The notes under the pieces: model-generated
Told to the model about the DNA's origin: nothing
The model's input: the letters and a program-made list of their open reading frames with translations, nothing else
The model's database searches: none
From: Psoroptes ovis
Lineage: Eukaryota > Arthropoda > Arachnida > Sarcoptiformes > Psoroptidae
NCBI GenBank assembly: GCA_002943765.1
Contig: PQWQ01000006.1
Span: forward strand, 992,001 to 1,056,000
DNA length: 64,000 bases
Direction: 5' to 3'
Shown: positions 1 through 11,700 of the stretch, one piece after another
Layout of the letters: each line of letters opens with the position of its first letter
How positions within the stretch are numbered: the stretch's first letter is position 1
Position numbers and translations under genes: made by a program

Positions 1-3000
1 CATCATCATCTTCGTCTTCATCGTCATCAGAATCATCAATCTAAATTTAAATATTAATATTATATATAGAATATATATAATAAATTGAAAATACTACAAA
101 CCATATCATCATCATCACATTGGCCAGCATCAGCTACATTGTCTCCGCTAGATGAAGCAGCTGCTGCTGCGGCGGCTGCAGCCGCTGCTTCTTTTGCTTC
201 AACTTTTTCAACAGTTTCATCGTAGATTTTTTCTAAGGTTAGAGAATCCTCGTAGATTTGTGATTGTTCCATGTTGTATGTTTGAGCATTCTGACACATT
301 TGAATGAAATCCTCACGAAGTTCTTCCATTGAACGATATTTGTGATTATTAATTTTCGTGCGAATTTTTTTGATATCTAAGGGCCTTCGAATTAGATCAT
401 AATAATCAGGCAATTCTTTCCGAGATGGTAGCTCCATGAATGCATCAGCAATATGACGATAAGCAACATTCTCTTCATTTTTGTCCTTGTTTTCACCATC
501 TTGAGGCTGGGGTGAAGCTTCAGGATCCGGAACTTTATAATTTACGATTTCATTAATGATTCGACGCATTTTCATTATTAAATTAGGTGAATTAGGGGTA
601 TTTTTATCCGTTATCGGACGACCACGTTTTTTCTTAGGCTTGTCATCATCATCATCCTCGTCATCGTCATCATCATCATCGATTCTGCGACGTTTTCCGC
701 CTTAATTAATGAAAAAATTAGTTACATAATTATTGAAAATGCGAGTAGAAAATACATACCCTTAGATTTACGTCGTTTGGATTTGCTACTCGTATTAAAT
801 TCTATTTCATCATAATTTCCATCTTCTATAGCTTTAAGCCATTGTCGATCCGTCAATGCATCTGAATAATCTATTTCTTTACGTTGTCTTGAACCGCGAC
901 CAAATAATTTGTCCTCTTCTTCTTCATTTGCTAAACGTTCGACTTCAAAATCATCTTTTAATAGCCATGAAGGAAGTTCAGATTCTTCCATCAATCGAGG
1001 TTTACGTTTCGGATTTCTAGCCTCTTCACGGCGACGGTCTAGATCCATTTTTTGAAACAAATCAAATTCTTCTTCGGTACGGGCAATCATTTGATTTATG
1101 GTTTCATCATCTGGCACTTCATTCTCATCATCTTCTTCGTCACCTTCATCTTGTTGCAGAATGGCCTTTTAGACAAAACCGGATTAGTCTCTATACATGA
1201 ATAAAACATATGAAGATAAATATACCTGTAAAAATTGTTTACGCTCTGAACCAGTTGATTTTTGATCAAACATGCCAGCTTGAATAACTTTTTCATCTAA
1301 ATTTAATTTGTATTTTGCAGCAGCTAAGATACGCTCTTCAACCGAATTGACTGTCACTAATCTTAATACACGAACTTCATTCTTTTGACCGATACGATGA
1401 GCTCGATCTTGTGCTTGGAGATCTTGATGCGGATTCCAATCTGAATCAAAGATGATTACAGTATCAGCTGCTTGTAGATTCAAACCTAAACCACCAGCAC
1501 GTGTTGAAAGAAGGAAAACAAAATATTCTGAACCCGGAGCATTGAATTTGCTTAATAGGGCGCCACGATCTTCGGCTTTGGTTGTACCGTCTAATCTCAA
1601 ATAAAGATATGAACGATAATTGAAATAATCTTCCAAAATTGTCATTGATGATGTCATTTGACAAAAAAGAAGTACACGATGATTGGTTGCGCGAAATTTA
1701 GGAAGAATACGATCCAAAAGTTCAAATTTACCAGCTGCGCGATAAAGATCAGGACCTGTGACAATGCGATCACTCAAGCCTAAATGTTCGGCATATGATT
1801 CTTCAATTTGTTGGAACATGAATGGATGATTACAAATTTTTCTCAACTGCATAATACTGTTCATTAGGGTTCGTGTACCTCCACGACCTTTCTTGTCTTT
1901 TTCAGATCCATCAGTCAATAATACACCTTTACTTTGCATATGACGATACAGGTATCGCTGCAATGCACTCATATCGCATTTGACAACATATTCTACTTTA
2001 TCAGGTAATTGTGATTCTACTTCTTTCTTCAAACGTCGTAATAAGAAAGGGCGTAATACTTTATGCAAACGACGAATAATTAAAATGGTTTCTTCTTCAT
2101 TTAATTCGACTTTTTCACCAGTAGTTGCAAATGGTGCATTGAACCATTGCTCGAATGTATTACATGATTTAAATATTGAGGGTAACAAGAAATTTAATAA
2201 TGCCCATAATTCTGGCAATTTATTTTGCAATGGTGTACCAGTCAATAAAATACGATGTGGTGCTGTATAGTGTGTATTAAGAATTTGTGTTAATTTACAA
2301 TGGTGATTTTTCATACGATGTCCTTCATCAATAATCATGTATTTCCATTTGATTTTGGCTAATACTGCTTTATCTTTTATTATATATTCATATGTTGTCA
2401 ATAAAACATTGAACTTGTTTGATTTTAAATTTGTCGACAAATCTCTCCGAGTACCAGGGGAACCTAATAAAGAATTTAGAAAATTAGAATGATTGAAATT
2501 ACCAAATGAATTAATTACCTTTATATGGGATTTTTATGACGGTCGGTGCCCAACGATCAAATTCCAGCATCCAATTTGACATTGTTGATAATGGCACAAT
2601 AATCAGATATGGGCCATTATTTCGCTTTTTCTCGATCAAATATGTGATCAATGCAATAGTTTGAATTGTTTTACCCAAACCCATTTCATCAGCAAGTATA
2701 CCATTTAAGTTATTATTATATAAGGAGACTAGCCATTCAAGACCACGAAGTTGATATTCTTTCAATTTGCCATTGCGTAATAATGATGATTGCTCAGTAA
2801 TACGTTCACGTATACCATGTGCAATATTATAATAATTAATCTGATCATCACCACCTTTATATTCATCATCTTCAGTTGAAATTTGTGGCGTCGGATTGCT
2901 AGTCGTTGTTGCGGAGTTATTTTCACCATCTTCTGTTTTGATTTGACCTTCTTGATTAGATTTCTCATCATCGTCTGTCTCAGATTCTGTAGCTTCTTCA

Positions 3001-5291
3001 TATTCTGACTCGGAGTCACCACCGCCTTCACCACTTTCACCTGGCTGTTTCTCACATTTGGGTACAACAGTCCATCCAGGATGTTCTTGGAGCCATTGAT
3101 CTAATTCTGATGCTAAGGGTGCATCTTTACCGGTCAACAATTTACCAGTTTCGGTTTCGATGACATTAACACGAAGTTCACCAGCTTGACTACTTTCATC
3201 TATTGCGCCTTCTGGTAAATTTTTAGCTCCATCTTTATTTTCACTACCTTCTGTGTTTTTCTTCTTCTTTTTTCGCACTTTACGTCGCTCTTTGCTCTTT
3301 CTCCTTTGTTCTTCTTTGTGCTGACGAACCATTTCCGTGAGATTACGGATATATTCATCGGTTTGTGATAAAAGAAACGCTAAACGTTTATCTTTTTTCT
3401 GATCGATCAATTTTCTATAACCTTCTTCATCTTCAGCCATCAAACGTCGCATACGCTCCTTTTCGATTCTTTCTTGCTCTTTCTTTTGTTCACGTTCAGT
3501 GTTCGCATGATAAACTGCAACAGCTTTATTGACTCGACTGATTTTGCCTTGAATATTACGATGGTATTCTTTGAATTCTTTAGCATGTTGCAAAATAGCA
3601 CTAATATATTCTTGATGTTTCTGTTTTCGGCGTCGTTCTTGTTCAAGTTTTTGTTGCTTTTCCAATTTTTCTGTTATTCTAGCTTCTCTTAGTCCAATAC
3701 GTTTAGGCTTACGATATAATTTCGGATTCAAACCTGTTTCAAGTGTAGTATCGCGACGCATACAAGCAATGACATCAGCACGTAATTGCTTTTGAAAATT
3801 TAATAACCGTAAAGCTCGATATTCAATCATGGCCTTCATACGAATATCCTCTGGCATGTTTTGCGGCAAATTTTCCAACTCTTGAACACGATGTGCAATA
3901 CGTTGAGCAATACAATTTTCACGTTCTTTTTTCAATTCGATAGGATCTAAACCAGCTGGTTTAGCCACAGGTGTGATGCGAACAACTTTTGGCTGCTGGA
4001 GTTGTGAAGACATTGCTTGATAAGCATTCATATCGCGTTCATTCATAGCTGGGGGTTGATGCGGCGGATGAGGGCCTTGTGATTGTCCTACTGGGGGCGC
4101 TCCTGGTCGCCAATGTGGTGGAAATTGATGTGGACCAGGATGATGACCATGATGTGCGCCAGGCTGTTGCTCAGCACTACCATTGATCATAGGACCTGAG
4201 TTGGCCGGTGAAACGTTTGGAACAGGCATCGAAGCTGGTCCATTCATTTGTGACTGCATAATACCAGGCTTCATAGGCATTGGTCCCCCATTCATACTAT
4301 AACTACTTGATGGTGGTGCAATTTGATTTGGAGGACCTTGCTGTTGCGGAGTTTGCGGTCTTTGTTGCTGATGGATCATATCTGGTGTTGATGGAGCTGG
4401 TGGACGAGGCCATCCATGGTGTTGCTGTTGCTGATGCATTTGAGATTGAGGAACAAATTGTAAAGAGCGTTTGCCAGAATGTTGCAATGCGATACTAATA
4501 TGCTCCGGTATGGGTTGATTGCGTGCCAAACAACGATATGCCATTATTTGATGACGCAATAGATGTAGCTGATGCGGTGCAAATTTCGAATCTGGATTCG
4601 GAATACCACCATATCCAGTTACAGGTCCGCCTGGATATCCACCGCCATTAGCTCCACTCTGCTGTGGAGATTGGCTATATTCACCATTCGTCATGTGCTG
4701 TCCAGGAAAATTATATCCAGGAGTACCGCCTTGTGATTGCGGAGGCGGTGTCGAATAATTTGCATGCTGAGTTGACGATGATGGCGGATGTTGCTGCGGA
4801 GGTCCAGCCATCGGTGGCATGGGCTTTCCTTGACTTGGAGTGTGAGAGCCAATACCGCCATGATGATTCATATTACGATGTTGTGGAGATGGTGCCATAC
4901 CAGAATTAGGAGGAGGCAGCCAAGTTTGTTGCGGCGGTTGACCGCCGTATGGATGATGTTGTTGATGTGGTGGAGGTGGACCCATCGAATATGACTGCTG
5001 TGCATTTCCAGGTGCGTGTGGTTGTTGCGGTCCATGATTGATGCCAGTAGGGATTTGTTGCATATGAGATGGTGGAGGGATTGGAGGATGATGCTGCCCA
5101 GATGATGGCGGTGGTGGCATCATTCCAGGATTATGTCCAGGGGGTGGTTGAGGAGGAATCTGTGATTGTGATGATTGTGTAGGTACAGAAGGTGGCTGTG
5201 ATTGCGTTGGTAATGACTGTTGTTGTGACGATACGGATGGAACAACATTATTACTGCTACCACTTTGGGAACTATTAGAATTTTCATCCAT
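1..5291 (-). CDS. brm: Brahma / SMARCA4 SWI/SNF chromatin-remodelling ATPase, 3'-partial
   Basis: ATP-dependent nucleosome remodeller, catalytic subunit of the nuclear BAP/PBAP (SWI/SNF) complexes. Coding exons are 5291-2519, 2463-1226, 1165-760, 700-102 and 40-1 (continuing off the window). Introns of 55, 60, 59 and 61 bp have GT/AG ends, and all phases agree. Visible in order (approximate residues): Pro/Gln-rich N-terminus 1-230; QLQ 235-270 (FAPHQLHLLRHQ); HSA helix 540-612; BRK 709-745 (TGKLLTGKDAP); SNF2 ATPase with DEMGLGKT near 866 and DEGH near 968; helicase C with STRAGGLGLNLQ and AHRIGQ ending near 1283; SnAC 1353-1430; a KKKRGRP AT-hook-like patch; bromodomain about 1520-1630 with the acetyl-lysine Asn in QNAQTYN. 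A poly-Ala run and an acidic tail follow. The order and near-identity of the motor motifs match Brahma, not ISWI or CHD. The start at 5291 precedes MDENSNSS. The last exon is seen only as 40 nt of Asp/Glu codons. Confidence 0.97.
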
Positions 5292-6060
5292 ATTTTTCTT
5301 TCTTAATTTTAATTTTCAAATAATAATTTGACTAAAAAGAAAAGTAAATGAGAATGCATATTAAAAAGCAAATAAACATGTGAACATACTTAATCCTTAT
5401 ATAAGAAAAAAAATGAACGTCAAAGTATTGATATCATGGAAAAACTTATTCAACATACAAATACATATCAAGTGAGAAGAAATATAAGTTTTGAATGGTA
5501 AAAATGCGAAAAAATTCAAATTGTTCAATTTTTCAATAATTTTCAATGTAATTGTCCGCTCAAAATATAAATAAAAGACGAAGCAAAATGCTGAGCTGAA
5601 GCAAATCTTTTGTTTATTTTTTTCTAATATTTAGGTCCATTAATAAACAACGTGTTAAAGTTGAAAATAAATTTAAGCCAAAAAAATTGAAAATTCTCAT
5701 CTAAATTTATTGCTAAAAATTCTAGAAGCTAAAATGAATTTCGCTATAGATTTCTTAAGAATTATGGATTAGGATTTTTCCGATTTTATTTGACAAATTC
5801 ATTGAATTTGGATTTTTACAATTTTTTTTTTCTCCAATTCACTGTTGTTGTTGTTGTTGTTGCTGCTGCTGTTGTGTGAGAGAGAAACACAGTGAAAAAG
5901 AGAGAGAAAAAATTACCGGTACATTTTTGAAATGAGCATGCGCATTTCGACAATTTTTTACTCATTGGTGGTGGTGTCTCATAATCGATAGTAAACATAA
6001 TCGATTGTATCGTATCGAGTGAATTTTTTTGAATTTTCAAATTTCACTTAATTTTCGCAA
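5292..6060 (-). promoter_or_regulatory. Probable brm 5' UTR, leader intron and promoter
   Basis: No coding sequence is seen here. Just upstream of the brm start the minus strand has a strong acceptor, a pyrimidine run ending in AG at 5333-5332, so a 5' UTR exon of about 40 nt (5331-5292) is likely. A plausible donor (CCG|GTAATT) lies at 5916, which would make a 585 bp leader intron. The stretch 5840-6020 is richer in GC than its surroundings. It holds a (GTT)n/(GCT)n microsatellite at about 5843-5875 and several ATCGAT-like motifs around 5985-6020, as expected of a housekeeping-type promoter. The intron and transcription start are inferred from sequence alone. Confidence 0.4.
5936..5944 (-). 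promoter_or_regulatory. NRF-1/Ewg-like site upstream of brm
   Basis: Read on the minus strand the site is TGCGCATGC followed by TC, a close match to the palindromic NRF-1 (Drosophila Erect wing) consensus YGCGCAYGCGCR with one changed base. Such a GC palindrome is rare in this AT-rich background. It sits just upstream of the putative brm leader exon, where NRF-1 sites usually lie. Function is inferred. Confidence 0.3.
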
Positions 6061-6244
6061 TTACGAATATTTGCATTAAAATCTGCCAAAAATTAGTGAT
6101 TAAATTTTAATAATTTTCAATTAATAAAAATTTTTATTGATTTAATGATTTCAATTTGATTGAATCAATTATTATTTTTGTTGAAACACTATTGAAATCT
6201 TTGTTGAATGACCAGCCCATATTCAGTAATATAATTCGGTACAA

Positions 6245-6685
6245 TTATTGATTGCAATGATATGGTAGTTTTTCTTTATGTTTAGAATTATCATCATCTA
6301 ATGGTGGTACATCACAACAACATAATTGTCCTCCTAAGTCTGGTTTATATTTACATATATAATTGCATATTTTTCTTATGTCATTGAATTGATTTTCGGT
6401 AGTTGTTGCTACAGTCGATGTTAATAATGATGGCGATGATGATGATGATGATGAATTATATTGTTTACGGGTTGTAATTTTTTGTATTTCATTTTGTTCA
6501 TACTCTTCAAAATTTTTTCGACCAGTTATCGACGATACAGTTATGATTGTGCAAGCAATAAAAAATGCACACACCAAAAATGTTGATATCAATGTCCATC
6601 TTGATACGGCCAAATATTCATTTATACGTTTATATTTACGTTGAAATGAATCAACATATAATTCAAATGTTTCATTATTAAACAT
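6245..6685 (-). CDS. Small single-pass membrane protein with Cys-rich C-terminus, unknown function
   Basis: 146 residues in one exon, starting at the ATG at 6685 (context AAGCAA-ATG). Further in-frame upstream sequence lacks an ATG, and a pyrimidine-rich run ending in CAAG just before the ATG suggests a spliced leader exon. Residues 1-27 are charged and polar, a hydrophobic segment (WTLISTFLVCAFFIACTI) covers about residues 29-51, a Ser run (SSSSSSS) and Thr-rich linker follow, and the tail has a C-x3-C-x10-CCCD-PPL pattern (ICNYIC, GGQLCCCDVPP). There is no cleavable signal peptide, so a signal-anchor protein with the Cys-rich tail outside or in the lumen is the likeliest topology. A minus-strand AATAAA lies at 6138-6133, about 110 nt past the stop. 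The compact 3' end abuts the brm promoter. I do not recognise the family. The mixed composition and Cys pattern argue against a chance frame. Confidence 0.65.
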   Translation of the reverse strand: MFNNETFELYVDSFQRKYKRINEYLAVSRWTLISTFLVCAFFIACTIITVSSITGRKNFEEYEQNEIQKITTRKQYNSSSSSSSPSLLTSTVATTTENQFNDIRKICNYICKYKPDLGGQLCCCDVPPLDDDNSKHKEKLPYHCNQ

Positions 6686-8631
6686 TTGCTTGGACAAAAA
6701 AATATTAAAATTATGGAAAAATATATTAATCACATAGTAATCAAAAACAATTGAAAATCATGAGCAGAGCGAAATTTGATTTGAATTGTTTTCAATCATT
6801 GACTTAAGTATTGGCAACAACAAATAATCATTTATATGATCAGAAAAAATATCGTAAAGTCTCAAGGATCAACATTATCAGATTTCAAGGCATAAAGATG
6901 GGTAAACAAACCAAATAAAATCCACAAATTAAACAACAATTATCAAAAATCGAGTACACACGTGTAGAATCATTGAAATAAACAAAAATTAATCAATGTG
7001 AATAGATCAAATAAAATAAGAGTTAATGAAATAAATCCACTTCAATTTTATTAACTGAGAAGATGTATAGCGAAGAGAAAGAAAAGAATAAAAATAAAAA
7101 TCATGAAAAAAATTTAATATATTTGAAAATAAGAAACAATAATATATATATTTTTATATATAAATCAAATATAATTAATTAATTAATAATTAGTAATAGT
7201 CAATAAGAACAAAAAAATATATTCAATTATATGATAATGAATGATTGGTTTAATGAACAAATGAATGAATGTTTGAGATGCTTTTGAAAAATGATGAATT
7301 ACATAAATGAACTCAAAAAGAAAAAAAACTGACAAAATTTGTAAAAATAAAAAAAAAAGATTTCACCAAAACAATATTACAATAATTATCGTCAATGATA
7401 ATGATGATTATGATGAATAGACATTAGACAAAAACGACTTGGATTGAAAAATCAATTTAAATAAATTGATTCAAATCTTTTACATTTCAAACAACTTATC
7501 TCATAATATGATTACATCGTTGATTAGGCGTGTTTTTATGTTTGATAGATTTAATGACGAAGAATGAATTCTCAAAAAAAAAAAAAATAAAAAAAAAATA
7601 AACAAGTAAAATGATTAATCAAGATGAGATCCATGCGTGTTTGTCATTGATTTGTTGTTATCATTGTTGTTGATGAATGGATGGATGAAATTTGATGAGA
7701 ATAATATTATTTACAAGTGATTTTACATCGCGAATAATAGAGAATATTAAGAATATTTCACTCAAAATTTTTTTACTTAAATTTTCATAATAAATTTTTT
7801 CAAATGATTCAAATAACAATACATAAAGAATTATGGTGTTAATAAATGTTTATGAATCTTTCATTTGTTTGTTTATCGGAACAATGATTTTTAAACAATT
7901 TAGCTCTTAAATTGGTGATATATGATATTTAAATCTGAAAATATAATGTTTTACAGCTAAATTTTCAAATTTTTCTGGATGGATTTAGATCATGGTCGTT
8001 TCATTTAATGGTATTTTCGAATAAAAAATATTTTTATATCTATGTATATAATAGTAAATGATGACGAAATTCAATATCTGAGGTATTGAAAACAGATGTG
8101 AATGTCTGCTCATGTGTGTGAGTATGTATAGGAAATCAGATAGAAAACAATTTAAAAAATTTACAATTTTAAATTCGGAACTTATTGTCCACTGACATTT
8201 TTTGTTTCACTCGTAATCATTTCTACTGATTTTCATTTAATGTCGTTATGATGATGCAGAGAAAATAAAATTACAAATTTTCATAATGGAACACAGATAG
8301 AATATTTCATGTCTTAATAAATGTTTATGTATTATGTAAATATGATGATAATTACGCTTTTTATAATGATGATGATTGATGATCGTAAAAATAAAGAAAC
8401 ATTTCAACAAACAAACAGGAGCAAAGAAAAAAATTGAGAATAAAATAAAAAATTCAAATCACAAAATATTAAAAATAAAAACAAACATAAAAATATTATG
8501 TAATAAGGGATAATATTTTTCCAAAATTAATGAGAGAAATTTTTTAAGGCGAAAACTGTATCATTGTTAGGTTTCAATTATCCAGGAATTAATGATGATG
8601 ATTTTATTCAAATCTTTTTTCTTCATTATTA
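6686..8631. other. Intergenic AT-rich sequence; taiman 3' UTR and leader of the membrane-protein gene
   Basis: About 1.9 kb with no supported gene. It must contain the 3' UTR of the taiman gene (stop at 8634-8632) and the leader of the gene at 6685. A minus-strand AATAAA occurs at 8608-8603, only 24 nt after the taiman stop; many other A/T hexamers make the true poly(A) site undecidable. Otherwise only A-rich and ATG/ATT simple sequence is seen. Confidence 0.6.
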
Positions 8632-8751
8632 TTATGTACTACTATCATGTGATAATAATCGTTGTAATAAACTTTCAGTACTTGATCGTTGATTTTGATT
8701 GTTATTATTATTATTATTATTATTGTTGTTGTTACTATGTTCATTATTGTC
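8632..8751 (-). CDS. tai: tai exon 10: 39-residue C-terminus with LXXLL box
   Basis: Acceptor AG at 8753-8752, stop TAA at 8634-8632. Encodes a short Asn run and then STESLLQRLLSHDSST. The LLQRLL motif sits at the extreme C-terminus, as in the vertebrate NCOA1 isoform that ends in LLQQLL. The exon follows an 88 bp intron (8839-8752) in phase 0. The agreement of phase, position and motif makes this a confident last exon despite its length. Confidence 0.8.
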   Translation of the reverse strand, partial: DNNEHSNNNNNNNNNNNNQNQRSSTESLLQRLLSHDSST

Positions 8752-11700
8752 CTATTTTTTTATTCAATGGTGAAAAGTGATAAATACATTTAATTGTTAT
8801 TAAATTTGAATTTCAAACATTATTAATATGAAAACTTACCAATGATATACTGCGTCCAAGTGTTGGTATATTTTCATTGTTGTTATTATTATTGTTACCC
8901 ATCAAAGTATTTTGTTGCATCATTTGATTATTATTATTATTATTATTATTTGTAAGTGTTACCATATTAATACTGTTTATTGGTGTTGTTGGCGTTACTA
9001 TTGATGTTATCATTGATGATGATGCTGTTGCAGTTGCTGCCGGATTATTATTTGAGGATAGCATCGAGTTATTATTATTGTTATTATTATTTGTTGGAGT
9101 TGTTTCAACAAAATTATTGAAAAATGCATCATCGAAATCATCATATGTCGCATCATCTAATAATAGTGATGTCGAATTATTAGATATTGTTGAAGTTGCT
9201 GGCGTTGATGATGATGGTTGCGGTTGTTGCATGGAAATGTCCGAAGATTGAATTTGAAGAATTTGTTGTTGTTGAAGCGGCTGTAATGTAGCAGCTGTTG
9301 AGGCAATTGTTGATGCTGTTTGTGATTGTTGCTGCAATAAAATTTGATGCTGCTGCTGTTGATGATGGATATTACTGCTTCTTTCACTCACAAATGAATT
9401 CAATTTTTGTTTTACATAATCTGATGTTGGTTTATTATTGTTGATTGGTGATGATATTGTTGCACGATTATCATTATTAATTGCTAACATATTATTAGAT
9501 GATGCTGGTGCTACATTGACTAATCCATCAAGATTATCTAAACCAGGTATATCATTCAAATTGATTTGTTGTTGTGGCTGTTGAGAAAAAATTGCTGAAT
9601 TTGCATTATTATTTGTTGTAGTGACACCAATAAAATTATTATCAACAGTAATTTGTTGTTGAGATTGTATTGATAATTTCACATTTGTCTGAGTGTTTAT
9701 CGTAAACGATTGTTGCTGCTGTTGTTGCATTGGCATTCGTACAGATAATCTTCTTATTTGTGGAATATTTGGAATACTCATTGCTTGCTGTTGCGTCTGC
9801 GGCTGTTGTTGCTGATGATGGATAAGATGGTTTTGTTGCTGATTGACAATAAATTGCTGCTGCTGCTGTTGTGATGCATCTACAGTGTTTTGAATATTTG
9901 TTGTTTGCATACTAAATTGACCTTGTCTTGATGGAAAAAAGCGAGGTCCTTGCTGTCGAGTTGGGCGCTGAAATCTTTGGAGACCTACTGTTTGGATAAA
10001 ATAGAGAAAATTTAGTATGGGCAACAAGATGATCTAAAAGTCATAATTACCACCAGAAAGTTGAGCATTCAACATAGGATTTGCTTGTTGTTGCATTGAT
10101 ACCAAATTTGGAGCAGTAACCGGAGATTTTGGCAACGTTGTTGGTCCAGATGGTGACATGACTTGTTGAGCTGGTGATGGTACATTATGATTACTACGAT
10201 TCGAATTGGGAGCCACTGGAGATGCTTGCTGTTGCCAACTTATCTGTGTTATCGGTTGTTGTTGATTATTTACTGATTGCGGTGATTGAACTAACATTGG
10301 TGACTGTGGCGGTGCTGGGGAAGGTGATGCTGATTTTGATAAATTTGAATTATTAGCAACAAAATGTCCAGGTGACATATGATTTGACGAGAATGGCGAA
10401 GGAACTTGTTGGCCACCGCCACCAGTTGGTAAAGTAGTTTGTGGGCTAGTGGCATATGATGCATTATGATTAAATGATGATTGACCATTATTATTTCCTC
10501 TCAAACTACTAGAAACGCCACCAGATGTGCCTTGTACAGAACTTGGGCTAAGTACAGCTGGAGCAGGCGATTGAGGTAGGATTGGTGGTGTAGAAGGCAT
10601 CTGAATGTTACCACTGGGATTCGTACCGCCTATTGCATATCTTGGTGACATTTGAGTAACAACCACATCTTGAGATGATGTTGATTGTTGTTGCGCTGGT
10701 ATGGGTTGACGAGGCTTAACAGTTATCTGAACATTTGGTGCCACAGTATTATTTATGGAATTTAATCCATTTATATCAAATCCCCCATCAGATGGTTTAA
10801 CATTGAACCCTTGCTGTTCTTGATTCATTAATAATCTCTTATGAGCAACATTCAAGTTAGGAGGGCCTTGTCCAAGAACGATTGATTGTGTTGCAGGCAT
10901 TCCAGGGTTGATTGGTCCTTTAGGCATTCTCACTAAATGTATTTGTTGTTGTTGACCTGTTTGATTAGCTGTCTGTCCAACAAGATAAGTATTACTGGAA
11001 GTTCCAGATACTTGTTGCATTGTTAATCTTTGCATTACTATTGGATTCGATTGTTGATGTTGCGGTTGCCCATTACGATTATTTATATTAACATTAGCTC
11101 TTTGTTGCTGCATCAACTGTTGCATAGTTGCCGGTTGCTGTGGCATTACACGATTAACCTGATGATCGGAAATTCATTTAATGAAGAAAGTTGATAAATT
11201 TTCCATAATTAAGCTTACCTGAGTTCCAATTGTTGGTTGAGAATTACTATTGATAAAAGTATTAGAAACCTGATAAGAAGGTGGTGGTTGATAATTCGGT
11301 GGAGGTGGAATTTGTTGCTGCTGTCCAGGTGATAAAACAGAATGTTGTTGCTGTTGGATAGATTGATTGCCAATCATTGAACTGGCAATCATCGGTGATT
11401 GAGGTGTAGGCGGTTGTGATGTGTTCGATGAAAATATCTGATGACTTGATGAATTGATGCTTTGTTGATTTTCAACTTTCATCAATTCTTTACGTATTTC
11501 ACTAATAGCTTGCTGTTCATTCGTAGTTGTTGAATTGATCTGTGCAAGATTGGCGCCAGTAGAATCTGCTAAGCCCAATGTGTTTAGATCAATATTATCG
11601 CTAGTTGTAGTGATTCGACAATTCACAGTGGTTGTAATATTACAACTGACGCTACCGCCGCTGATATTCGCCATATTGGATGCATTAGAGAGCAATGAAC

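Noticed and set aside
4280..4994. Several plus-strand frames opposite the brm N-terminus
   Set aside because: Shadows of the Pro/Gln-rich coding sequence on the minus strand.
8592..8780. Plus-strand frame rich in Tyr and Ile
   Set aside because: It is the antisense of tai exon 10; the minus strand has the LXXLL box and correct splice signals.
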